From Glebionis coronaria (taxonomy: Eukaryota > Streptophyta > Magnoliopsida > Asterales > Asteraceae), in NCBI GenBank assembly GCA_025667525.1, contig CM046879.1, positions 364,392,639-364,456,638 of the forward strand: DNA of 64,000 nucleotides, read 5' to 3'. The position numbers were made by a program, and so were the translations under genes. Positions 1-10,447 of the stretch are shown here, piece by piece (the first letter of the stretch is position 1; each line of letters starts with the position of its first letter). The notes below the pieces were generated by a model. It made no database searches. It had not been told where the DNA came from and worked only from the letters and a program-made list of their open reading frames with translations.

Positions 1-1101
1 TTTGAGGAGAAAAACCGGGTGAAAGGTAATTGTTGGACCGGTAACTCAGCAAATTTCTATCCCCTTGAGGTCTAGCTTGGTAATTTTCCGGTGAATAATT
101 ACCATAAGCTGCATACACATTTTCCGGATTTCCTTGAGTTGAAGGACAATCGGTGTATGAGTGAGGACCGCCGCATGTTTCATAAGAAGGTGCAACCGCT
201 TTAACTTGTTGTTGTTGTTGGTTTGAAGCGAGAAGCGTGATACTTTTGCTCATTTCAGTCATCATGCGGGTGAGTTCGGTCATATCAGGGTTTGCTGAAG
301 TGGAAGAAACATTGACTCTCGGATTGTTCCTTGAAGAAGCGGAGGAATCCCAGTTTTTGTGGTGAGTAGTCATGTTCTCAATTAACTCTCTACACTCCTC
401 GGGTCTACTTTTCATGAATGTGCCACCCGCGGCTGCATTAATCGTATCACGATCTCGAAAAGTCAAACCGTTGTAGAAAGTTTCTATTAAGGTCACAGGG
501 AGCATGTTGTGGTTTGGACAACGATCAATCAAGACATTATATCGTTACCAAGCATCAAAAAGAGATTCATCGGGATCTTGCATGAAACCGCTGATTTGAT
601 TGCGAAGGCTCGTGACCATGGATGGTGGAAAGTAGCGCGACAAAAAGCGTTGAGTCATGTCATCCCAAGTGTGAATAGAATTCTTCGGGAGACAATCAAA
701 CCATTTCTCGGCATGATGTGATAAAGTTTAGGGAAAGAGTTGTAGGCGAAGAACATCCATTGTGGCACCAGGAAACTTCATGCTTTGGGTGATTGTAATG
801 AACTTGTCTAGGTGTTTGTTGGCATCATCATCAGGCATTCCGGCGAAGGGATTAGTTTGCACTTGCTGAATCATGTGGTTCTTCAACGAAAACTCCTGAG
901 CCGTGATTTGCATCGAGGCAATCGGTCCTCCTCGTCCAAACATGGTAGGTTGACAAAGCTGCTCCATTGTCCGAAGATCGGGCTGTGGAAGAACATTGTT
1001 GTTATTGTTGAGGTGCGGTGGATTATTGTTGTTGTTAACACCTGACATACTTAAATCTTCTCGAGTCTCGGGCTCTTGATAATTAGAAGATCTAGTACGC
1101 A
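1..1101 (-). pseudogene. gag of element A1 with two in-frame stops
   Basis: Capsid/nucleocapsid gene. The start is the ATG at 1101 (protein begins MRTRSSNYQEP), the same MRTR start as the gags of A2 and A3. An Asn-rich stretch follows, then the retrotransposon gag domain (RGGPIASMQ..., DDANKHLDKF, LRLQLFP). The frame is interrupted by TAA at 728-730 and again by TAA at 545-547 right after a DAW motif, but stays in the same frame to the window edge. A zinc-knuckle-like CGGPHSYTDC motif lies near 160-190. Apart from the two nonsense codons it reads as nearly intact. Apparent plus-strand frames at 509-721 and 812-1045 are shadows. Confidence 0.85.
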
Positions 1102-1330
1102 TACACCTGAAAATGCAAAAGAAAAAGAAATCAAACACAAAGACAATATATATACACAATAAAGATAAAATCTTTTAGGATTTTTGAAATTTTTATTTTT
1201 TATGGATTTTATCAATTTTTTACTTTTTATGGTTTTTTGAATTTTTTAAGCAAGAAAATAACGCTCACAAGTGAACGGATCCCAAAAAGCAACGCGTCTT
1301 TCACAGAAAACCGTTAATCTTTACGAAAAG

Positions 1331-1347
1331 AGCCGGCAGCGGCGCCA
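1331..1347 (-). other. primer-binding site of A1 (tRNA-Asp type)
   Basis: On the minus strand this reads TGGCGCCGCTGCCGGCT, close to the tRNA-Asp complement TGGCGCCGTTGCCGGGG known for Athila elements. It lies just inside the 5' LTR and about 230 bases upstream of the gag start. Confidence 0.85.
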
Positions 1348-1456
1348 TTTAATACAAGGCTTTTGCCCGTATAAAAATTTATCGTTCTAGTGGTCTAATC
1401 GAATTAAAAACTGGTTTAAATGCCACTCAGCTGTCTTTGGTGGAAACAAAAATTGT

Positions 1457-1470
1457 GTCGTTGTAGTATA
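1457..1470 (+). other. 14-base match to 5' end of tRNA-Asp in the U5 region of A1
   Basis: GTCGTTGTAGTATA equals the first 14 bases of plant tRNA-Asp(GUC) as I recall it. In the element RNA (minus strand) it is the complement, lying about 110 bases upstream of the primer-binding site for the same tRNA. Confidence 0.6.
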
Positions 1471-1710
1471 TCAAAAAAGTGCGAGACTTAAAAGTAAATG
1501 ACGTTAATTAAAATGTGTTAAAATAAAATGGGCGTTTAAAATTAATCTAATTCTAATTAAAACTTAAATGTTGTGCAATATTAAAACTTTGAAAAGTAAA
1601 ATAATTAAATGACTTGAAATTAAAAGCGTGACGAGAATTAAAATTGACAAAGTATTAAAATGACAACTTAAAAATTAAAGAAGACGAAATAAGTGAAAAA
1701 TAACCCACCA

Positions 1711-2139
1711 TCGGAATATATTCCGATCAAACAATGATCGGAATGTACCTCGTCGGAATATCTAACCCAACTTGTCGGAATGTTGATTGAAAACTCCAGA
1801 TCGGAATATGTCACCTTTTCATATCGGAATAACCAAGCTAAACCCCAGATCGGAATAAGGTCCAATCGGAATACACTTACCTTTGATCGGAATGTGGAGT
1901 GGACCCTGGTCGGAATGCTGATAGGAACCCCTAATCAGAATATCGTCACTATACCTGATCGGAATACCAAACAAACACCTCGATCGGAATGAGGAAAGGA
2001 GCTCCAATCGGAATGCTGTCACAACTCCTAATCGGAATACTCAAAACCCACCCTGATCGGAATACCAAAGCCCTTTTCCGACCAAGCCAAGGAGCTATGG
2101 TCGGAATGTGAAACCCTTATCCGATCACTAGATCGGAAT
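1711..2139. repeat. phased TCGGAAT array in the A1 LTR
   Basis: Seventeen exact TCGGAAT copies plus one TCAGAAT, at 1711, 1738, 1753, 1775, 1801, 1824, 1850, 1866, 1887, 1910, 1935 (variant), 1959, 1984, 2008, 2032, 2057, 2101 and 2133. Most spacings are 21-27 bp, with a run of 24-25 bp between 1935 and 2057. Sequence between copies is not conserved, so this is not a simple tandem repeat. Confidence 0.9.
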
Positions 2140-3431
2140 ACGGAGGAAATTACTCAAAATAAGCTAGAAAAATAAGCTATAAATCAAATAAGCACAAGTC
2201 TAAAATCCTAAACAAAACCGTATAAGAAAAAACTAATAAGCTACAATTTGACGACTTTTAAAAACACAAAATGAAACAAAAATTTACGAAAACAAACTTT
2301 TGTATAAAAATAACTTTTATAAAACTTTAAAAACTTAAAGATGAAAACAAATGAGCTATAAAAATCAATGATCCAAAACAATCAAAAGCATAAAAACATA
2401 ATCTTTAATCAAATAAGCAAGGTAATAAACACATAAACATAAAGATCAAGCAAAGAAAGAAAGGTAGAATGAGAGATTTAAAACAAGAAAATTAAAGAAC
2501 ACTTACTTGGAAATTAAAGGTATTAAAAGTGCAAGACAATTATTTAAATTGACATGTATTTAAAGAGCAAGAAATTAAAAGGTGGAAGAACTAGTGTCAC
2601 TCTAGCCAACCAAGAAAAAATGAAACTAGATGATCCTATTTATAGTAGATTAGGGAGATGGTTAGAGGAAGCTTCCTCCCCTCCTTCCTTTCTTCTTAAT
2701 TGCACCATTAAGTCCTTCCCTTCTTAATCTTTTGTTAATCTTGGACTTTAATGACTTTTGGCTCGGGATTTCTTTAAACTCGTCTTTTAATTCTTCAATA
2801 AATAAGACTCGAGTTCTTCGGCTTTTAGTACACTTCCGTCTTTTGACTTTTTCTTCGATAAATTTTTATAATTAGTCTTGGACTTCCGTTCTTTTTGCAC
2901 TCTTGACTTCTTGACTTCGTCTTTCATCTTTTTATTCAATAAAAGCCCGTAAATGCCCGTGTTTTCTCCACTTTTCACAATTTCGTCCTAAATCACAACA
3001 AAAACACAAACCACGCATAATTCTGACATAAATGACATAAAATACACGTTTTGGTCCGGTTATTATTGTAATTAAGTGATAAAAAGGATGGGTGTTTACA
3101 CACCTATCAACAGCCCAAAAAATGAATCTTTGAAACTTTTGAAATATTTGTCCTTTTCTCCAATAAACAAGTCTGTTAATGTTTCCTTGTCATATTCCTA
3201 ACTAAATAATAAAGTAGCAGATTTCGAGATCAATATAATGACACGCAACACTAAAAAAAATTGATACTGAAGGAAACAGTAAACGAGATATGGATAACAA
3301 AATATGAAAGATCATATAGGACAAAAGACACAAAAGATTTGACAGATTTAGAGAATGAAAAAGAATTCAAATCGTGAACGAATCAAACACAAACAAAACC
3401 ACGAATAAGAAACACGAAACACTCCCGGTTA

Positions 3432-3443
3432 GCTCTGATGCCA
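3432..3443 (-). other. primer-binding site of Copia B (tRNA-iMet type)
   Basis: Minus strand TGGCATCAGAGC, one base from the canonical TGGTATCAGAGC complementary to initiator tRNA-Met; it abuts the LTR. Element C carries the identical variant at 56689-56700. Confidence 0.85.
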
Positions 3444-3445
3444 AT

Positions 3446-3730
3446 TGTTAACACGGATTCACTAATAACACGGGTAAAAGATCCGGAGGTCGGGGAGGAT
3501 GAAGGAGATGTTTAGCCATTTTAGTGAGAGAAACAAGTAAGAATAAAAGTGTTTGTTTTATTCTAGTGAGAGAAAGAAAAGACCATGATAAGCCTCACCC
3601 CTCCATGGAAGTATGGAGGGGTTTATATAAAATGAGACTTGGACTATTACATATGACAATATTAGTCCCTACAAGTCCCAGCTATGAAACTAATGTAATT
3701 CCGTTTGTCGCACACATTTTAAGGCTAACA
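3446..3730 (-). repeat. 5' LTR of Copia B
   Basis: A 285 bp LTR. On the minus strand it runs from TGTTAGCC to GTTAACA. TATA-like TTATATAAA lies at 3623-3631 (read on minus as TTTATATAA). A perfect 10-bp inverted repeat (3597-3606 and 3613-3622) sits directly downstream of the TATA box in the direction of transcription. Confidence 0.8.
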
Positions 3731-4346
3731 AAATCTTTGAAAAACCAAATTTTGAAACACCAACTTTTTATAACCTGAAACTAAAACAATAGCTTATACA
3801 AGCTTATGAAGATTGTTTGGTTGTCAACCAAATAAGCTGATAAGCTCCTATAATGCTATCCAGAAAAACGAGCTTATGGCTTAAGTGTCCTCTCACCAAA
3901 ACCCTTTTTTCCTTGATGATACTTAACACAAACTTTTGCAAGAAAAAGTAAATTGATTACACTAAAAAAACAGTAAGGAACTCAGTTTTTGCACAAATTC
4001 TAAAGTTTCATTTTCATTAATAATTTAAAAAAATACAAAAACTAGAACAAAAAGGGATACCACACGTTGGTCCTCTTTTTATACTATAAGATAGAACTAT
4101 CTAGAATGCTTTGAATAAAAAATACAATTATGTAAACCCTAATCTAGAAATTCCCTAAAAGCCCCTTGAGTCAAAAGTTTGAATTCTTGGTCTTCATGGC
4201 AACATGTGATGCACAACTGGATTTTTTGATCTTGGCCTTTAAATTAGTCCTTTGGGACCAAGGAACGAATTGTGGCTGTTGATGATGTCGGGGTGTTGGG
4301 TTTGGGAAGAAAGGGACGTGCAGGGGAGGTCCACAGGGATCACATG
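3731..4346 (-). repeat. 3' LTR of Athila-like element A3, first visible segment
   Basis: Matches 59466-60075 of the right LTR of A3 closely. It is interrupted on its right by the Tat element; the last five bases ACATG (4342-4346) are the target duplication and recur at 46277-46281, where the LTR resumes. Its outer part lies beyond Copia B, outside the window. No genes. Confidence 0.85.
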
Positions 4347-4929
4347 TGTTGATGAAAAAGTTGGGGTAGACCGAGCTTAACCCAAATTAGGCTTAATTTG
4401 GGGTCTTGTGGACTCCGGCTCTCGCACCAAGTGAAACTTGCTTTAGGACCCTGCGCACTAAACAGACACCGTTAGGCTTACCGTGGGTTTGTTACCCACG
4501 ATTAGACTCCGATGTGAGAGTAAGTAATCGGTTTGAGTATATTAGTGTTTAGGGTATTGTGTATATCGTACCTTTGTGGAACTGAAGGGATTCCTTTTAT
4601 ACTCGAGAGAGTCCAGGCTGGGCTCCCTGTTCTTGTGGCCTAAGGAAGAGATAATGACTGGAAATATCTTGATCTTCATTATCCAACCAAGGCAAGTGTA
4701 TGTCCCTTTTCCTTAGGAGAATATAACTATAATATAAGTTATATTCGGTCTGATCCTGTCGCACTACGACGAGGACTTGCCTAAGTAATTAACCTCTTGT
4801 GCGACAGCGGCTTACCAGGCCTTACGGGCCATGCGCGCACATCGCACAAGTATCCAATCCATTCCTGATGGATGCGGGTAGTACCCGTGAGTCGGACTAT
4901 CCCGCCCGACTAGGGACTATACGTCATCA
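4347..4929 (-). repeat. 3' LTR of the Tat-like element
   Basis: Plus-strand ends TGTTGATG...ACGTCATCA. Near-identical to 45694-46276. A TATA-like CCTTTTATAC at 4593-4602 reads GTATAAAAGG on the element strand. Confidence 0.9.
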
Positions 4930-4945
4930 TGTCCCCCTAGTCTAG
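4930..4945 (-). other. polypurine tract of the Tat-like element
   Basis: Minus strand reads CTAGACTAGGGGGACA immediately before the 3' LTR: the expected plus-strand primer position. The rest of 4946-5192 shows no gene and is the upstream region of the antisense gene. Confidence 0.75.
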
Positions 4946-5192
4946 TGGTCGCAGGTCTAATCCGCGGCCACTAGACTATAATCAAACCTAAACAGTCGCA
5001 TAGCCCCAACATAAAAACATATTTTAAACATTCCCGCCAAGAAAACAAACATCCCACCTTTCACATAACCTCCTTGGAACTCGGTAAAAGTTCTTGCCAC
5101 GTCATAGTTACCCCTTCACATTCTACCGTCAGATCTAGGAAGTGGGGGACACGTGGCACACATCTGACTATCACCAGTAAAACTTAGGAAGC

Positions 5193-5202
5193 CTATATAA
5201 AC
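5193..5202 (+). promoter_or_regulatory. TATA box of the antisense gene
   Basis: CTATATAAAC about 130 bases upstream of the ATG at 5333 on the plus strand, opposite to the direction of gag-pol transcription. Position and sequence fit a plant Pol II core promoter. Confidence 0.55.
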
Positions 5203-5332
5203 CCATCACGCCTCCTTTTGACTGTTTACCATCTACAAAACTTCAAACCACCATTAACGCTTCTGTCATTTATCATCACCAGATCTTCTATTAAGGTAAT
5301 CCGTACGACCACTATTTTGTATACACAGCACC

Positions 5333-8118
5333 ATGGTGAAACAGCTAACTGACGCCACGTCCACCTTGACCATTGAGCAGCTAGATGAATTTACCTATGA
5401 GTTCTACATACCCAGTTATCTACACCCAGAAGTTCCGGACCCCCAACATAATATAAGTCAGTTCCCCGCAGGGAAAATAGGGTTGTACACCCGGTACTTC
5501 GATTACGCCAACCATCGTATACCTATGTCGCGCTTTCTTATGAGTGTATTAATACACTACGAGACCCACGTCTCCCAACTACATTGCATAGGGGCAGCGA
5601 AAATTTCAAATTTTGAAATAAACTGCCGCACCCTAGACTTAGAACCCACAGTAGATATCTTTCGCGTATTCTACCAACTGAATTTAGCCAATGGTTGGGT
5701 GTCTTTTGCTAAGCGAAAGGGTGGTATGCAATATTTTGATGGAAAGATAGATTCCTTATGGAATTGGACCGACATATTCTTCTGGATCGACGACGCTGCC
5801 TTTCCCTTCCACTTTCCACTCTCGACCCCTGACACTGTGAGGAAGGACCCCCAACTTGGCCCCGACTCCTACAACGCTGCAGATGCGGAGACTCTAAATA
5901 ACAACCGCACTCCCGTGCAACCCTACTCGGAAAGTGTGTTAGTCACTCTGGCCTAAGCCGCACAGTCATCTGTGGCGAGCACATGGTAATAGAGTTCCGC
6001 AAAGAGAGCGGCCAGGGTTAGTGGTCCTTCCCACCTTCATCATAACCTTCTGTAAGTACCATAGCTTATTAGGATACTAAAATTTGTTTCCCTGTTTTCT
6101 GTTTGCTTCCTTTGGCAGTTATGCATGTTCTTGACCTTGTCCGTGGTGCGTTTCCCGAAAATTTGTTGGTGTACTCTCGCCCTCAACAGGAAAATGTAGA
6201 ATCGCTCCGTGATCGTGCGCAGAAGAACACCATGGATTTAGAGATTGAGGAGCCATCTATCGCCCAAGGGAGTGAAGGCACTGGCGCTGACCAACCACCA
6301 TCATCTCCACCAGGTCAACAGTTAGAACAGCAGCCACCCGTACAACAACAACCCCCACCCTTTCTCAGTTCCTCACTGTCTTCAGATGAGTATACCAGGG
6401 ATTCTGAAAAAACCACGGCTGAGCTTGAGGAAGAGAACATCATCTCTCTAGGAAAAAGACGCAGAAGCCCCCCATCATCACCACACAAAGTCGCATGCAC
6501 CGGGGTTGGTCCCTCCTGGACAGGGGTGAGCACCACAGAGAAAGAGTTTGAAAAGAACCTAGCAACGACCCCTCCACACAATCCCCTCGCAACCATCAAT
6601 CTGAGGTAACCATTTTCTTCGATATGGTAGCGTAAACTAGACATTCTTTGCTGCATTCCTACATGATTATACTTTAAACTTCCGTCTAAGTATTACTTTT
6701 ATACAACAGTGATGAACAGGAAAGATCTTCTACAAAAGTCAAGACAACACCCTCCCCTCAAAAATAGGCTTCCTCAGCAGGAGGGGATGCATTCGCCCAG
6801 GATCCTACCTTCGCCCCTAACTGGGAGCTCCCTGCATCATCCGATATAACAAGTGCATTTGACTGCGCAAGCTTCCTAGACAACATCGTGCCCCCTGGCC
6901 CAAAGGTAGTACTTGAAGGGATGAGCGACTCTGTCTTGGCCGATGAGGCAAGCTATCTAGCAGCGCAACAAGTGACGCTGACATCGTACCTCAAGAAGAG
7001 ATTCCTTGAATTGGCTGCCTAACTCCATACGACAGAGGAAAAGTTGAGGCAAGTTACTGAAGAAAAATCCTCCGCTCTCGACGACATGCAAGAAAAGATA
7101 GACCAAGAAGCCGAGAGAGGAAGAAAACATGCCGCCCTCCTCCATTCCTTAACTCAAGAAAGAAACAGGTTATCTGCTGCCCTGGATGAAGAGCGCGCCC
7201 ATCTTCGCCAGATAAAGGCCTCCAACGTTGTTTCTATGGGGGCCTTTGAGGAGGGGAAGGATAGGTTTGTTGCTGATGTTCATTCTCTAGGCGCGAGGGT
7301 AAAGGAGGATGTAAGCGATCTCAGCTTCCAATTGAAGAGGATGAGTATCAAACTGGATGAGGAGTTGTACCCTCGCTTAATGAAGGAGATAACCGAGAAG
7401 CGGTGGTTAGTGCGCCATGGTCTGCACCTGGCTGCAATGGTTGCATTGGAAGACCCCCACCCTGCGAGCCTCGTTCTCCTAGTCTGTCATAGCCGCCATC
7501 AATAAGGGTACTTTAAGAGGCTTGGCGACTGCACACAAGGGGAAGCTATTGAACCGAGAACTATCAGAGGTGCCTTTTTACGATCCGAAGGCCGACGCCA
7601 AGCTCACCGCAACCATGGAAGAAATGAGTGTATGTCCGCTGCCTTCTTTAGGTTTGGAGGATAAGGAGCATGAAGTGCCTATTGAAGTGGTAGTGGAGGG
7701 CCTCACCTTGGCGCGCCATAAGACAGAGGGTGTAGAATCATTGGCATACTTTCATCTGAAACCATCTGTGGAGAAATTGACCGTGCCAGTATTCGCGCAT
7801 CCCAAGAGTATCCTTAATCCCTTCAAGATTGGGAAGGAAGTGCCATTATCTGAGGTCCTTGCGGCGCACGAGAGCCGCGCTACAGCCAAGAAAGCCCTGC
7901 TAAACATAGAAGCAGCGCCTTCCGCTGGTGCGGCCCACCTCGCTCCTACCATCCCTGTGTTGCCATTGCCATTGCTAGAGAGGGATTCGCGCCTACTGGA
8001 CCGAATGGAAAAAAGCCTGAAGGACCACCGCACTACTACTTACTGTCCTCCTTTGCTAAAACTCAAAATATCCTCCTCTAAGACCCATCTGCTCTCCAAC
8101 CACCTTAAAGACTTGTAG
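5333..8118 (+). pseudogene. antisense extra ORF of the Tat-like element (putative gypsy-type transposon protein)
   Basis: The first block (5333-5956, MVKQLTDAT...) contains FPAGKIGLYTRYFDYANHR and IGAAKISNFEINCR, typical of the plant family called putative gypsy-type transposon / Transposase_28; its function is unknown. Two introns are inferred: GTAAGT at 6052 to CAG ending 6117, and GTAACC at 6606 to CAG ending 6709; the second keeps the frame. The middle part is Pro/Gln/Ser-rich (6200-6600), then a long charged segment rich in Glu/Lys/Arg and Leu (7040-7440) likely forms a coiled coil. The 3' block is 7522-8118. Stops at 5954, about 5990, about 6764 and 7019, and a frame change between 7440 and 7530, make it a pseudogene. 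It lies between integrase and the 3' LTR. Confidence 0.75.
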
Positions 8119-8153
8119 ACATATGTTCATGTTTTGTATCTTCAAATGTTCAC

Positions 8154-8163
8154 TTTGTAATAA
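8154..8163 (+). terminator. poly(A) signal-like AATAAA after the antisense gene
   Basis: TGTAATAAAC about 40 bases past the stop of the antisense gene. With the TATA box at 5193 it gives the antisense gene complete apparent transcription signals of its own. The stretch 8164-8678 that follows has no recognisable gene. Confidence 0.5.
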
Positions 8164-8678
8164 ACACTATCCTTCTTTTGTTATAGAATGTATATTTTAA
8201 TGTTTATAGAGCAATTTCGCATAATAAGCTAATGTAAACTTATAAATGGTCCATATGGGTTTGAGAAGCTCATTACGTGCGGTATACCGCTATTACCATA
8301 AGGACAGTCAGGTGAGGCTGACCCATTGTTAGGTGTGCACAAGTGTGTCTTAAAACAGTCTCAGAGTATAATTAATAGCAATGAGGACTAACAAGGATAC
8401 ACGATCTATGGTCGAAGGGGGGTGCATCCCACTTACTCGACGAGTCTAATTAGTAGGGTAGACTCATTCCTCTTATTTCTCCTGGAAACGTTGTACACGC
8501 GTGCGCCAATAGGCAATATATAATAAGATAAAAGTATGTATAACATAAAAGAAAAAGAGTTTTGAGAATGCGCCGTAGAACTAGCTAGGGACCACGACTG
8601 TTTTATTAATACTTGCAAGATTTTTGAACACAAATAATAAAAAGAAAAAACAATACATTTACTTGGGAAGTTTCGCCT

Positions 8679-9100
8679 TTAAAGGTAGCACTTCTTTAGA
8701 TGGCATATGTTCTAAGGTCTTTGTAGGTCACGAACATCCATATCGCACAGCCGGTAGACACCATTTCCAAGTGCGTCTGTCACAATGTAGGGTCCTTCCC
8801 ATTTTGGTCCAAGCTTCCCTGTATTCTCAGCGCGACTTGCCGCGTTTGAGCGATACACAAAATACCTGGTCTGAGTGAGGTCTTGCGTACCCTAGAATCA
8901 TAGTAACCTTCCATCTTTTCTTTTGACTTAGCTTCACGGATCGCTGCTAACTCTCGTCGTTCCTCGATTATATATAGGTTTAATCGTAGCTCATCAACGT
9001 TAGTAACCATGTCTACATCTGCTGTGTAGAGTGTTTGCAGTCCAATCTCAGTTGGAATGACTGCTTCTGTCCCATATGTAAGGGCGAAGGGGGTATCACC
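8679..9100 (-). pseudogene. integrase C-terminal part of the Tat-like element (distal fragment)
   Basis: Continues the integrase cut at 40863. Across the X insertion the protein resumes with PFALTYGTEAVIP, then VDELRLNLYIIEERRELAAI, REAKSKEKMEGYYDSRV and a C-terminal GKLGPKWEGPYIV motif. A frameshift near 8875 separates the SLRPG part (8875-9010) from the GPKWEGPY part. In the second part a TAG stands in the RPxN context where relatives have Trp. The last five bases TCACC (9096-9100) are the X target duplication. Confidence 0.85.
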
Positions 9101-10447
9101 TTTAACACCCCCAATTTACATTGCGCAGCGGAAAATACACAATTGGGTGTTATTCACAAACTTCATTTCACAACTCTTTAAATGACCAAAAAACAATATA
9201 TTTAGGAATAAATATGGAAATAATTTAAATCAATGTATAAAACCTTCAATCCCAAGTAAAATCAGTTTAAAATATATCAGAGTAGCGTATATGTTTCCCT
9301 AGGATCTTAATCAAAACAACAAACCTTTTACCAAAATACTTGACCATTTTCTGTATGTTTATGACAATAGGGAAAGAACTCTGTTTTAGACCAAATTACT
9401 ACAAAAGCAATCCCGCAATCCTTCTCCAGCAAGCTCCGTAATTCAACAACTTCAAGTACCTGAAATACATGCTTAAAATCATCAACACAAAGGTTGAGAA
9501 AGTCTATAGGTTTATCAAAACTTAATCGAACACATCATAAAAATCATTCACAATTGTTTAATAGAATTGTGGCCATACAATCTATTAATCAGGTATATCA
9601 TATTATAACAGTAGCTATTGAATTGTATTAATCTCATGACACCGACCCTTTAACTTAGTCACCTACGCCAAATGCCAGCATGACTAGAAAAATTACCAGT
9701 TCCCCTACTAGGGTATTAATTGCAAGAATACCAATTCTCATTCACGTAGAATTATCCTTCCCAACGGGTTACTCAGTGTAAAGCCCTGGTCTCAGATAGG
9801 GTTGTCAGCCCAATAGTACTAATATTAGAATAAGCGGCTATTCCCAACTCGCAACATTAAGTCAGAAGATAGTTAACGACTCATGAATTTAGGGTCTTTT
9901 ACAATTAGGTACTTATACTATTCATTTCATCAAATGCAACAAAGGCAACATCGGGTCCAACAATTACTCATGACATGTGTTCATTTTACTTCAAATAGCA
10001 CGTATCCCACTCGCGGGTTTTATAATCATTAAAACAAGTAGAAAGTGAGGCTATAGACTCACATGAAGTAATCGCAGTAGTAAGACGACCTTCGACGATA
10101 GTTGATGCCCGGTAAACACAAAAACCGCAACCTATCAAATAAGGCGCGTTCATCAATAATAACTCGAGTAAAATCCATACTTAGTAATATCAAACTCAAA
10201 ATCATAAAATCACAACCAATCCAAAATAAAAATAATACAAGTGCCCTTTTACTCCATTCTATATATTTATTCTATTAGTTAACTCCTTCGATAAAAATCT
10301 GCCGGTACGCACAAAATGTACAAGCTTATTTACCCCACTTAAACACGTCAAATTTTTATGATACTAATCAGAAACTTCACTTACTTATATAGAAAGGCCT
10401 GTTAAAAACTCATCAAAATATTTTACATTTAAAGTTCCCTGCCCGAC
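9101..10447 (-). repeat. 3' LTR of X, left segment
   Basis: Begins TTTAACACCCCCAAT and matches 26262-27609. The terminal dinucleotide here is not the canonical TG. GCGCAGCGGAA at 9123-9133 equals part of the D arm of initiator tRNA-Met. It ends with CCGAC (10443-10447), the A2 target duplication. No gene. Confidence 0.85.

Larger units (their letters stand above)
1..3109 (-). mobile_element. Athila-like Ty3/gypsy element A1 (5' part, runs off the left edge)
   Basis: Minus-strand element seen from its 5' LTR (about 1350-3109) through the primer-binding site and leader into gag; the rest lies outside the window. It sits inside the interior of Copia element B, whose primer site and LTR follow at 3432-3730. 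The LTR outer end on the plus strand reads ...TTTACACACCTATCA, closely like the outer end of element A2 near 19343, so A1 and A2 are related families. The tRNA-Asp-type primer site and the gag sequence support an Athila-like assignment. The target duplication cannot be checked because the other end is missing. Confidence 0.85.
1350..3109 (-). repeat. 5' LTR of element A1
   Basis: About 1.76 kb between the primer site and the left edge of Copia B interior. The outer end is judged from CA at 3108-3109 and from similarity to the A2 LTR end; the inner boundary is approximate. It contains the TCGGAAT array (1711-2139), AT-rich filler, and a 14-base match to the 5' end of tRNA-Asp at 1457-1470. No protein-coding sequence was recognised. 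Confidence 0.7.
3110..3730 (-). mobile_element. Copia-type element B, 5' LTR and start of its interior
   Basis: Minus-strand element. The LTR (3446-3730) begins TGTTAAC and ends GCTAACA on the plus strand. The primer site is next to it, and 3110-3431 is its leader, cut by insertion of A1. It inserted into the left LTR of A3; the flank is AAATC at 3731-3735, but the partner duplication is outside the window. No coding sequence of B is visible here. Confidence 0.75.

Noticed and set aside
1711..2139. CRISPR-like regularly spaced repeats
   Set aside because: The repeated unit is only 7 bp, in a plant LTR, with no cas genes; spacing is not that of a CRISPR array.
6315..6656. Minus-strand 113-codon frame
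   Set aside because: Shadow of the Gln/Pro-rich part of the antisense gene.
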